A stretch of DNA of 64,000 nt from Antedon bifida (Eukaryota > Echinodermata > Crinoidea > Comatulida > Antedonidae). The notes beneath the pieces were generated by a model, which did not search any database, had not been told where the DNA came from, and saw only the letters and a program-made list of their open reading frames with translations. This document shows, piece after piece, positions 21,677-33,600 of this stretch; within the stretch, counting starts at the first letter, position 1, and each line of letters starts with the position of its first letter. The DNA lies in NCBI GenBank assembly GCA_963402885.1, contig OY727102.1, forward strand, positions 5,146,001-5,210,000, written 5' to 3'. Made by a program: the position numbers and the translations under genes.

Positions 21677-24600
21677 CAGAAAAAAAACAAACTTTTCGAC
21701 TTACCTCGTATATTTCTGTGCGAATTAGAAACGTAGTTTATGAGAAATTATTTTTTGTTAAAAAATACATTTTTTCTTATCTTTCAAATTTATATTTGAG
21801 AAGCAGTTTAATAAGTGGATCCAGAATGAAAACTAATGGAAAATCTCATGAAAGAAGACATTTTTGAGATGTTGATACAAACCCCATTTGGCAGAGGTAT
21901 CTGCTATATAAAGAAGAAATCAAATTGATATTTCAAAGTAAGATTAAATTAAGCATGCAGATTTGATGAGACAAAAAAAAATAGTTTTGTTAAATGATGT
22001 CAAATAAAGTACAGTGTATTTTGCATTCATTTGTGTATTTTTAGTTACTGGTCACTCACAAACACCTCCAACTGTTCCTATACATTGAGTTTTACTGTTA
22101 TTCACATCCGACTGGACACTCGCAAACACCTCGAAGTGACCTACTCCAACTGCTCAATTATATAAGAGGAGTTTGGGGAGCTAAACCTATGTCTATTCAG
22201 AATAAAAAGTTTGATAAGAAGTACCTCTGAAAATTTTTAGTTATATTAGAGGTATTGTACATCATTCTTAGTTATATCGCAGTTAAAGAGTGTTTACTGT
22301 TCACGCAAGTGGATGTATCGCAGACATGATTTGGATCAGTTTACAGCTTGGTTGTTCTCACTCGGACACAACGCAAGTGAGTTGATAATCCATCCTGTCG
22401 TAATTGGTAAAAATAAAACTTACGATGCACTTGCATCCTTGTGTTATGTATGTAAGTGGGAACCAAGCCTAAGTTTGAATAGAAAAGAGTTAATTCCAGT
22501 GTGTGTGAACACTGCCTTAAGGGTCTTCCACACCTGTTCCGGCACGGTTCCGTTCCGGCGAATCAAAAATCAATGTTTCACAACGCTCCACGTGACTACG
22601 CGCCAATCGATATGCACATAGCTGCGTGAAAACGAAACATTGACGTTCGATTGGATTTTCCGGCACCGGACCGGAACAGGTGTGAAAGACCCTTTAGTCG
22701 TGCAATTGCATCTTCAGATAGTTGTGATATGCTTGATCTCAATCTCGAATTGAAACATTCTATATACCAGAGGCAAATCCAGGGGCACATTCTCCCCTTT
22801 TTGACAGCTAAAATAAACCCATTGAGTATGTTTTAAAAAGCGCTCCACTGTATAAATTATCCTGGATCTGTGTACATCACAAGTTACAACAGTTTTAATA
22901 GTTGTCAGAACATCGATTCTGGACATTAGATTTATAAAAATTGTAGAAACACTTATTTCTGAAATATAATTCTTTTTTTTTTATTTGCAATCATTGAACA
23001 TAAAAAAACTCACTAATAACCAGTACTACATAACAATTAGTATACAGATTGATATTATTTCAACTATCGCCGTAATAATTTTGTCAACAATTTATTGGTA
23101 TTTTATTATCAAATGTTAAGTCAAAGTTAATTAGTGATTTTCATTAATTTGATATTCATTGTAAATATAATGTCAAAAACAAATGTAATAGTTTTGTTCC
23201 ATTTAATTGCAACCTAAAAAATATTCACTACTACTGTAGTGTAAAGACGTACTTCTTCAAATTTATCTCCAATATGAAAAGTTCAGTTAATCTTGCCTTG
23301 TTAACACTGTATATAAATGTACACGATTTGCAATAGGTTAAATTTGGCTGTATATTTAGTATACTGCAAATACAATATCTTTAAATATCAAATTGATGTA
23401 CTGTATATCACGTTGGGTATATTTTAACAAATATAATTATATTTAAGGTATATTTCTAGGAATATAACATATATTACAATACAGTAGTTGACACAGTATG
23501 TTTTGGTATGTAACTGCAACGGAAATTAGTGCTACTGATAAAAAACCAAACTATTGAACATTACCAAATACTAATTTCTGATATTAAATTAAGACTGTTA
23601 ATTATACAAGAAATTATTAATCAAAATAAATACCCTTGGACTTTTCTACCATTTCACTATTATAAAAATGAATGAAGACATAATAAACTTCAAAAACTGA
23701 AACAAATAAACAATCCATAAATTTAACATTTTGTTGGTATTTCAGGCTAGCACAGTTTTGAATTTTACAAGAAACTTCATTAAATGGATTCATGTTCAAG
23801 TTGTTTTAAAAAAATGTGGTATTATAAGTTTACGTTTCACATGGACAAGTACACTATAAAAAATATGTAAATTTAATACAACAGCAAAAATACAGGATAG
23901 TCGTCGTTGCCTAAATATTGTCATTTGTGAAAAAAGCAATACAAAGAGTATTATAAACACATATTAATATCTCATATTTACACACTTTAATAAGCTGTTT
24001 GATAGAATAGCTTTAAAAACGGCAGTTTCAAAGAAGAAAATTAAGAGGTTATTTTAGTTTTTAAACAAAACTAGAAATAAAAAAAGCACTATTTTGTTAT
24101 CCATTGGCATGAAGAAAAAGATTAATTTTCTAATTGACTACAGTAAGTCTGTAAGATGAGCAATGGTTTACCAATACAGAAATACTACTACTACTACTAC
24201 TACTGTTCACATGCCTTTGTCAGTCACCACCATTCAATAACTATTCTAAAAAACATATATAAATTGTTTTCTTTTGTGCTTAAGTTATCATTTTTCTACA
24301 CTGAATATAAGTAATAAAGATCACATAAATTGTTAATGTTCCAAGCTTACATTTCAGAGTGCTTACCCTTGACATACAATGACATTAATGCTTTTACATC
24401 ACATTTCTTATAACAGTAACACTAAAGTTTAATGTAGGTTGTATATTATTATTATTGCGGAGAAAAATCAATGGCAAAATCTTCTACTATATCAAAAGAG
24501 TATTTTTTTACATAACAGATTCAATGCCCGAAAACACTCACAAGAGAAAAGAAAGAGATTAGTATAGCCCCCTCTATTATACCAAAAGGTATCACAACAG

Positions 24601-24729
24601 CCCCCTCTTGAATTAAATCAAAATCAATACACTTTACACATTATTGGGAACAAATGATCAATCGTCGAAAAGAGAAAACAAAGTTAACAAATTGACTTAA
24701 ATAATATACATTCATTGAAGCAGTTGGGC
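21677..24729. other. Convergent intergenic region between RNASEH1 and ELOC
   Basis: Contains the RNASEH1 3' UTR (AATAAA at 22003-22008), a Harbinger-like MITE at 22520-22693, and long AT-rich DNA that may be the ELOC 3' UTR (AATAAA complements near 22980 and 23090). An (ACT)n microsatellite lies at about 24187-24205. No coding exon is recognised. Confidence 0.5.
22520..22693. mobile_element. Harbinger-like MITE with TTA target duplication
   Basis: Left end AGGGTCTTCCACACCTGTTC and the inverse at the right (AGGGTCTTTCACACCTGTTC read on the minus strand), flanked by TTA at 22517-22519 and 22694-22696. GC-richer than its surroundings. Short frames inside are by-products. Confidence 0.8.
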
Positions 24730-25660
<931 letters not shown>

Positions 25661-26478
25661 TCAAGAGGCTAAATATCCAGTTCCTACTGTACAAAATAAA
25701 AACAGTTGAATCATCAAGTTGAATTTAAAAATTCAAAATCATCTATGTTTCTTAGTATTATAGTTCTACTTATATATTACTTTAGTTTAGTACATAATTA
25801 GTAGTATGTGTATGGTAGGCCTAAAATTATACAGAATTTTAAGTAAGGACCCCTGATTTTGTTTACGCATAGAAGAGAGGTTATAGAGAGGTTCCTATTT
25901 TTAGTTGATTATTTAGAAATATATATAATAACCCCTACATCTCATACTTAAATAAAAAAGTTTTATAATTTTTAGGCTTATCAAAACCGACAAAATTGAA
26001 CACACAAGTGACAACCTCCGCACATGACACACATTTATTTAATTACATAATATTTATAATAATGAAAGCAGCTATCAAAATTACTGTACAAACTACATAC
26101 AGAGAGAGTACCTGTTTGGAAATCTTGTTTCTAGATTAACCCTTAATCATAGATATAAATGGTTAGCAACTGGGAGAATCTATAACCAAAGTAGTCTACA
26201 GTATGTACGCGCGCCGATAAGGATTACCTCAACCAACAGGCTTGTTGTGTGGCCATGTCTGGCCAGGTCCAGCCAGGAGGAGAACTCTCGGCATTAATTA
26301 TTTTTGAGATGTATTTTGTGGTCGGCCTAGCCTAGCTAGGCCTAGCATTATGATACTTTTATTTAATTAAATAATCTCAGAAAAGGAGAATATACAGACA
26401 CTGCTATATCACCGATAATCTATATATTAAATATTCACAATTTCATAAAAAAATCTATTTTATTTAAAAATACTTACC

Positions 26479-26932
26479 ACTTCTTTATAATTTTGTTGAA
26501 TCACGATGTGATATTCACTACGAACGTTTTGTTCGTGTGGTGGTGGTGTGTGAATTATGAATAAGAAACCACGAAACGCGCAAAAAAATATGTATGTCGC
26601 CCTCTATCGTTATTGCCGGTTACCACCAACACATACCAGTTGCCAAAAAAAACATCTCTAGTGTTCCCAGCATGTCAATGCAGACAGTTTTCTCCATAAA
26701 CAATTAAATAATAAATTTTAGGCCCATGTTTAGTCAGTATGTTTATAAATACAGTAATATTAATAATTATCATACGATCATCACGAATAAGCCTACTACA
26801 AGCTTTCGTACTTAAAAAAATTAAATAGAAATAATATAATAATAGGCTATGTCGTCACGGAAAATAAACACTCATAAGTGGACGTGCTGAAAATCTCGCT
26901 TTTAATATTTTAAATTGTATTTTTATTTCCAG
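26479..26932. promoter_or_regulatory. Divergent region between ELOC and the MRH-like gene
   Basis: The presumed ELOC 5' noncoding exon begins just right of its donor at 26477-26478 (minus strand). The MRH-like gene's exon opens at 26933 after TTTTTATTTCCAG. The two genes are head-to-head within about 0.5 kb, so their promoters probably lie here. ACGAACGTTTTGTTCGT at about 26519-26535 is a near-palindrome. Confidence 0.35.
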
Positions 26933-27048
26933 TGATACAGGAAACATTTCGACCTAAGGCCCAACAGGGAAGAGTCCCTAGGTCTAATAAGTATACTGAT
27001 AAACGTTTGATAAATAAAGTCACAGATCAAGGTACACAACAAACACTA

Positions 27049-28993
27049 ATGGCGGCTATACAGATAAATCCTGGATTACTGTTATTGGAAATTCTTATAT
27101 TTTTCAATAGCGCGTTAGAAACTAGCGCGCAAAATAATGTATATCCATGTGAGACCTTCGGGCTTGATGTTGCGAATCTAACCAAGTAAGTGTCGTATGA
27201 GGGAATAGTGAGATATATAGACTGAGAGTGGTAGTACAATGGTATTGACCAATAAATCGGACATGCCTAGGCCTTACTGATGGTAGAAATTATTGGTACC
27301 TTAGAGGCCGAGTGGTTAAAGTATGGACCTCTCTGCAACAATGCAAAAAAACAGGACATTGTTAGGTTCAGCACATCAATTTTAGGCACTGCCCCAACCC
27401 TATTTCAAAATCATGGATCATTCATCCGTCACTGAATAGCATTCCTTTATGAAGGATGAAGTAACGCAATAATTTAATACTATAGATCTCCATTCTGGTA
27501 TTTGGACATCAATGATACAGAGGCGTGCTCGTTACCAGTCAATAAAACCATAGACAGTTGTCGATTTAGCTTTGCCGTTTGTAATCCACTACCAAGAAGT
27601 CCGTTCGATTGCTATAACTGTACGGCAGCCTTTACATCTGATTACGATGATCAGTACAAAGTTGGTCTTGGAACATATCGTGCGGACATCAATCATATTG
27701 GTAAGTGTGATATTTTTACTAATTTGCGATGATGCAGCAGATGGAGGGGCATAATACAAGAGTTATTATGACGTATAAGGACTATAAACCGTAGGTCCAG
27801 TGTACACATCTATCTCATGTGCACTTTAAAGAACCTAGTACATCTTTCGAGACGAGATGGGGTTACCCCCGAGTGTACTAGTACACTGATCAACTGATCA
27901 CAATTCAATTCAACCATGTGAGACATACTCAAACAGTGTAGGAAGATGGGTAGATGGATGTATGAGTTTTTCTGCTACAGATGTTTGAATTTTAACGAAT
28001 TTAATGTTGTAAATTTGTTTGAGCAAATTAATTTGTCAAAAAAGACTTGCGTTGCGTATGTAAATAATGCATATACGTACTAACTGTGCTCTGTTTAATA
28101 GTTCCAGGCTCAGGTGCATTTATAATTGCTAATGGGATTGGTAACATTTCGTCATATCTTACATTCAACTGCAATACGTCGATCACGTGGGACTACAAAG
28201 AAAGTTTAAATGGTAACAAGATTCCAGAGTCAGCATATCGAGGGATAATTTATTCAAAATATTCGGATGGAATAACGGTAGGCCTAATTGTTATTGTACT
28301 GAATTGTATAACTATAAGGACATGGTGAATCTATATCTTAAACCAAATTTATCATCATCTACCACAAAAATGGTACAAAAGAAAACTTAACAGGAACTAA
28401 AGGAAGTAAATGAAATAAAGACAGAACATAAGTGCACACAGGTTGTTTTCTTAGTCTCGTTGTGTATTTTGTTTCAGTATACCATTTCATTCGGCTATGC
28501 TGGAGCATGTGACAATTTGCCTACCGTTGAACCAACAACCAACCATATAATACCTCCTCCTGAAAAGAAGCTAAGTACTACAACTTTAGTGCTTATAATG
28601 TGAGTACTTCATCTTAAATCGTGAATAAACAAACCACTATCCTATATATGATTTTTATCCTATAAAGTCTACACTATCAAACTTGATGTGCCCATATATG
28701 GACATGATGATGTCATATCACAACCATATTTAAGGAAGCATATCACTACCATATTTGGGTAAATCACATTTTGTCACATAAAGTTTGATAGTGTAGACAG
28801 AGCTTAACCTGGTATACAGTCGAATTTCGTGTTACTTTACACACTACACATTCAGTCATGAATTGTTTGTGATCGATAATTGAAAGTATTGTAACTAAAA
28901 TGTAAGTATTATTGTTTATTCTGTAGATTGTTGCCATTAATTGCCCTGTTTGTTGCTGGGATGATTTTATGCAAAAAATTCCACTTCTGCTGA
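27049..28993 (+). CDS. Type I membrane glycoprotein with MRH/ATG27-like ectodomain
   Basis: Five coding exons: 27049-27185, 27486-27700, 28102-28277, 28478-28599 and 28927-28993, giving 238 residues. A signal peptide (LLLLEILIFF core, about residues 1-29) is followed by an ectodomain with paired cysteines: YPCETFGLDV, TEACSL, DSCRFSFAVCNPL, FDCYNCTAAF, LTFNCNTS and ISFGYAGAC. Several NxT/S glycosylation sites are present. A Pro/Thr stalk leads to one membrane segment (LVLIILLPLIALFVAGMIL) and a short tail CKKFHFC. The F.F.VC...C...LTF.C layout resembles mannose-6-phosphate-receptor homology and ATG27 domains; I did not find the full set of sugar-binding residues. The 5' UTR runs from 26933. 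AATAAA is at 29046. A MITE sits in the last intron. Adjacent to ELOC, divergent. Confidence 0.72.
27304..27375 (+). repeat. tRNA-Ser/Leu-like SINE head
   Basis: GAGGCCGAGTGGTTAAAGTA matches the A-box half of a tRNA-Ser/Leu gene. The B box is poor (GTTAGGTTCAGC), so this is a SINE head or tRNA relic rather than a working tRNA. It lies in an intron of the MRH-like gene. Confidence 0.5.
28663..28806. mobile_element. TA-flanked MITE, copy 5 (intron of MRH-like gene)
   Basis: AGTCTACACTATCAAACTTG at the left and GATAGTGTAGACAGAGCTTA at the right. Same family as 6460-6625, with a slightly eroded left end. Confidence 0.75.
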
Positions 28994-29279
28994 GAAGAAA
29001 GATGAAGAGCCAGCATCAGACTATATAGTCATCACTGACATGTTTAATAAAATGTGTCTTACTTCTTATTCACATCAATACATTACAACATAATTTGGCA
29101 CGTGCACGCTTTATTGCAAGAAAGTATTATTGTAAAGCCTTTTGAAAATTGAGATCTTAGATTGTGTATATAGACCGTCGTGTCGTTTAAGTTTAAATAT
29201 TCTAAATGTCCCGAAGTCGCAAGCGTTTGACTAGCGCAAGAGATCACCAGTGTTGAGCCGTATGTGAAAATAGTCACAT

Positions 29280-29425
29280 TGTGCAAACAACCACATTTGC
29301 CTCAAATGTGCAAACAACCACATTTGTGCAAACATGGCACCCTCAAATGTGCAAACAACCACATTTGTACAAACATGTTGCACTAAAATGTGCAAATAAC
29401 AAATATGGTTGTTTGCACATTTAGG
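29280..29425. repeat. Interleaved direct and inverted repeats of AAATGTGCAAACAACCACAT
   Basis: The word TGTGCAAACAACCACATTTG occurs in about three direct copies, followed by a partial inverse (GGTTGTTTGCACATTT), so the segment can fold. Confidence 0.7.
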
Positions 29426-29505
29426 CTTAGCTATTTAACCGGGTAAGTTGCAATATAAATACTATACTTACTTAGGTTTACTTAGGTGATATACTGTACG
29501 AAGGA

Positions 29506-29690
29506 CTAAAGTCCTCTATATCCAGATCCGATTGGTCCAATCCTGGTATTTTGAATCCTTAACTTGTGATCGTATATTACTGGTTGATTCCGCCAGAATT
29601 TGTCCAGACTATTTTTAAAACTGTTTAGCGAGGTTGCTGTCACAACATGTTTAGGTAGTGCATATGAAACTTATAACTTATCCGGGTAAA
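29506..29690 (-). mobile_element. LINE fragment: C-terminal end of a reverse-transcriptase ORF
   Basis: Read on the minus strand, the frame gives SYALPKHVVTATSLNSFKNS and then LDKFWRNQPVIYDHKLRIQN before a stop at 29506. The 'LP..VV....NSFK..LDKFW' pattern is the usual C-terminus of CR1/L2/RTE-type LINE proteins. Only the 3' end is present. Confidence 0.75.
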
Positions 29691-30625
29691 TAACCGAGCC
29701 TGAATTGGTCCGCAAGTTTTTCTTATGAGAGTTCAAACCATTTCATTGTACAGTGATGTCTTTACCGGTACATTTTGAAGTATGTTTTTATGATGATTCC
29801 ATATTTTTTGGCTCTATAAACTTGGTTTATGATTTGTGTAACATAAAAAAACAAACACAAAGTTGTTTACATTATTGAAAAACTACACTACATTTATGTT
29901 TAGATAATAATATTTATTAAAAATGTATGTTAACATAAAACAATTGTATGAAAAACAAACTAAGAAACGTCAGACTAATTACAAGTTATAAATTGGTCAT
30001 ATGTTTTGCTCATCTCAAATTCGGAGATAAAGAATACGATTTAAAGACATCCATAGAATTTTAAGAATGAGTGAATTTACCACACAACAAATAAAGATAA
30101 TCATGAGTGGAGACCAAGAACGGGTAATTAATGGGGCAACTCGTGTATGGTAAATACTAAATTAAAGTATATCAAATCCAAATTAATTATCAAAACTATA
30201 CGTTTCACCACTGGCTATAAAATATTAATAATGTCATTTTACTTGATACAAAATCGTAATATAAACATAATTATATATAAAATACATACATAGGCCTATA
30301 TAGTTAATGAATGGAATGTCAATGTATTGGTAATAATATAAAACAATTTAAATCTCGGATGTGAAACTAATAATTTTATTTTACTTTAACTTATTTATTA
30401 CACTATTTACTTTATCATAACAAATACCAAACATTAGAATTAATAATAAAACTAATTAATTTTTTATATTCAGTACCACAACTCATTAGACGATAAACCT
30501 GTTAAAACTATTTTGTAAATTCTGGGTTTGGGTCTGTCAAAAAAAAAATGATACCACATTTACAAACTATATCAGTAAAACTGTTCGTTCAACTATTTTA
30601 GAGACGACTTATTATACTAATGTAC

Positions 30626-33600
30626 TTAGGCGCTGAATGAACTTGTAGGATTTTCAGGCGGTGGTGCTTCTATATCTTGATTCATGTGTTGGTCAGCTTT
30701 GACATCGTCAAAAGCAGTGACTGGTCCCACAGGGTCGATGGATGTATCATTATACAGGTTACCAGTTGCCATTGTTACATTCGATGGGTTGTAACTAAAA
30801 ATAGACATGTGTAATAAAATAATATAAGTGCAATTTAACCTATAAATGATCTTTTAAATTGCCCATCATCTGTAGACTAAGCAATGTAATATCCAGTTAC
30901 ACAGACCACGTTTAAACGCGTCTTAAATTTTCCTTTTTTAAAGGCCAGATCGATGATAGTCGAGTGTCCTAACCACTCGGTTACCGCGACTGTTACTTTT
31001 CATTACAAAGCCTTATCCCAGCCTACAGAAAATAAATATAGCAGACAATATGTCAGTTATTAAATACGTTAAATACCTTTTATTTACCTGGAAAGTTTTC
31101 GCTTGACAACCTTAACAGCTACGATGATGACCACGATAATGACAAGCACACAAATTACGACGGCAACCACTGGGATTATGTATGTACCTAAGTAGAATAA
31201 ACACAATTTGACACAATAGTCATTGTCATGCACCGTCATTATAAACATTGTTCATATTATCAATCATCATTGTTATAATCATTGTCAGCATTAATATCTG
31301 TGTCAAGATAATTTGATCGTATTCACAATCACACTCCTTAAAAATGCTCACATCGAGCTCGGATTCGTTCCGCTGTGGGATTACATACTGTACGTTTTGT
31401 ATAGAATCCGAATTGAGTTTCTGCTCTTCTTAAACACTGCACACATTTCTCACAACTTTGTGTCGGACACTTCCGCAAACACCATTAATAATGTTTAAAC
31501 ATCTCTTTTTCTGTGATACCACTTAATTGACTTTGGTGATGAATTATTGTTATTTATTTTATAATCAACGTTGATTCTTGTCACCATCATCTAAAATATA
31601 TATCGCGTCATCTTCATCATCATTATCGTCATCATCATCATTATCATCGTCATCATCGTCATCATCATCATCGTCATCATCATCATCATCGTCATCATCA
31701 TCATCATCGTCGTCGTCATCATTATCATCATCATCAACATCATCAACATTATCGTCATCATTATCGTCATCATCGCCATCTTCATCAACATCATCATCAT
31801 CATCATCATCATTATCGTCATCATTATCGTCATCATCGCCATCTTCATCGCCATCTTCATCGCCATCATCATCATCGTCATCATCATCAACATCATAGTC
31901 ACCATCATCATCATCATCGTCATCATCATCATCATCATCATCATCATCAGTATCACACCTTTAACCAATAATACCTGATGATTCTACTGTATTACTTGAC
32001 GCCTGAGCAGTGATGCTATCTGGATCACATTTCACAACTTCTTCTTCCTCTTCTAATAATAACAACAACAACACACATTGGTAGTTAACTGTACATTCGA
32101 CGCTAACGCTTTTCGTTGCAATGTATAGTTACAATAATCAACGGCAAAATAAAGGATACCAATGCCAAATATACAAATGTGTTTCTCCATTTCAAGGAAA
32201 AACGTAAATTGTTTAAAGAAAGAAAATCTACTCCATGGTGTGAGATTTAGGAAACATCTGTGTACGGTAAATAATATAACGATAATTATTAATCAATTAC
32301 ACACCGTATTCATTGGTTTATTACAAAATCAAAAAACAGCAATGTTGCTCGATAAAACTTATATACAATACAATATATATATATATATATTTATTTTAAA
32401 AAATCCTTACCCTCTACACTGATTTCGAAAGAACATTTATCGCTTCTGCCTAGCAAATCCATTGCTTGGCAAGAGACAGTAGTTATCCCGACTTCAAAAT
32501 GACTACCAGACGCCGGGCTACATGGAGCTAACTGCTCTCTCTCGGCATACACGTAAGTTGCTGGGTAGTAGAATACCTGCGCTCCTTCTGCACTATTGGT
32601 CAAGATGCGCATGCGATCAGTTGGGCACGAGATTTTAGGAGGATCTGTTGTAACGTTCTCAAATTTACCCATGGCAGCTAGAAATTGGATTGAAATTCTC
32701 AAATAAAGTACAATTATATATATATTTTTTTAATGAATAAACTATGTCAATGATGTTTATAGCATTTACAATCTTTTCTTATTAGTCATTTTATATTATG
32801 AAATAAAATAATAAAAAAGAACCTTACCTACTACATTTGCCATAAAAGTACAATCACCCCTGTGTCCATACGCGTCAGTGGCACTACAATGCACAGTTGT
32901 CTCCCCTAGTCTAAAATGACTACCAGGGGCTGGAGAACACTCTGCAACCAAGTTCTTATGTGAGTTATCTTTAACTTCGGGCAAATCATAGTTGACCATG
33001 GCAGTCAATCCGTCAGCAGTTTCTGTCTCGTAAGTCATAACAGTTGTAGGGCATCTAAGTACAGGTGGTTTATCAGCGACTACAGACAACAAAATGTCAT
33101 ATTAATATTTTATACAAGTGTTCAGAATTCAGTTTTACATGTTTTATAGCTATACACTACAATTGGTACAGTAGTTTTTATTTGCTTCTTCTTAACTAAA
33201 TTTGATGTCACGTTTGCTTCCAATTGCAATGTTCCTGTTTTTATTATATCACGAAGAAGTAAATCAAAGTTAGATTACCTTAAAATATATTAGGCCTAGA
33301 CATTAATTGCTTATTAAACACATAGTTTGTATGTTATATTAATACAGATTTGTGACACGAATAATCGTTCATTAATAAAATGATTTACATGGAAGACCAA
33401 AAAACCTTACGTGCTTTTTTCTCGCAAATAGGGTTGAAGTAATCACGTTTTATATTCCACATTCCTTGCCCTGAACCGGTTGTCATATATACAACTGGAA
33501 TAATAAACATTGGTAAGATAATCATAATCATTTATTTGTTTTAATTTACTCTATACTTATTGTTTATTTATTTAATTATGTGTATAGTATACAATGAATG

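Larger units (their letters stand above)
28994..30625. other. Intergenic region with LINE remnant and simple inverted repeats
   Basis: Contains the 3' UTR of the MRH-like gene, a run of ATGTGCAAACAACCACATTT repeats at 29280-29425, a LINE 3' fragment (29506-29690), and AT-rich DNA that is probably the 3' UTR of the lectin receptor on the other strand (AATAAA complement at 30375). Confidence 0.5.

Noticed and set aside
27304-27375. Functional tRNA-Ser gene
   Set aside because: Only the A-box half matches; acceptor stem pairing and a proper B box are absent.
31578-31968. Poly-Ser and poly-Met open frames
   Set aside because: Translations of the CAT/ATG microsatellite in an intron of the lectin receptor.
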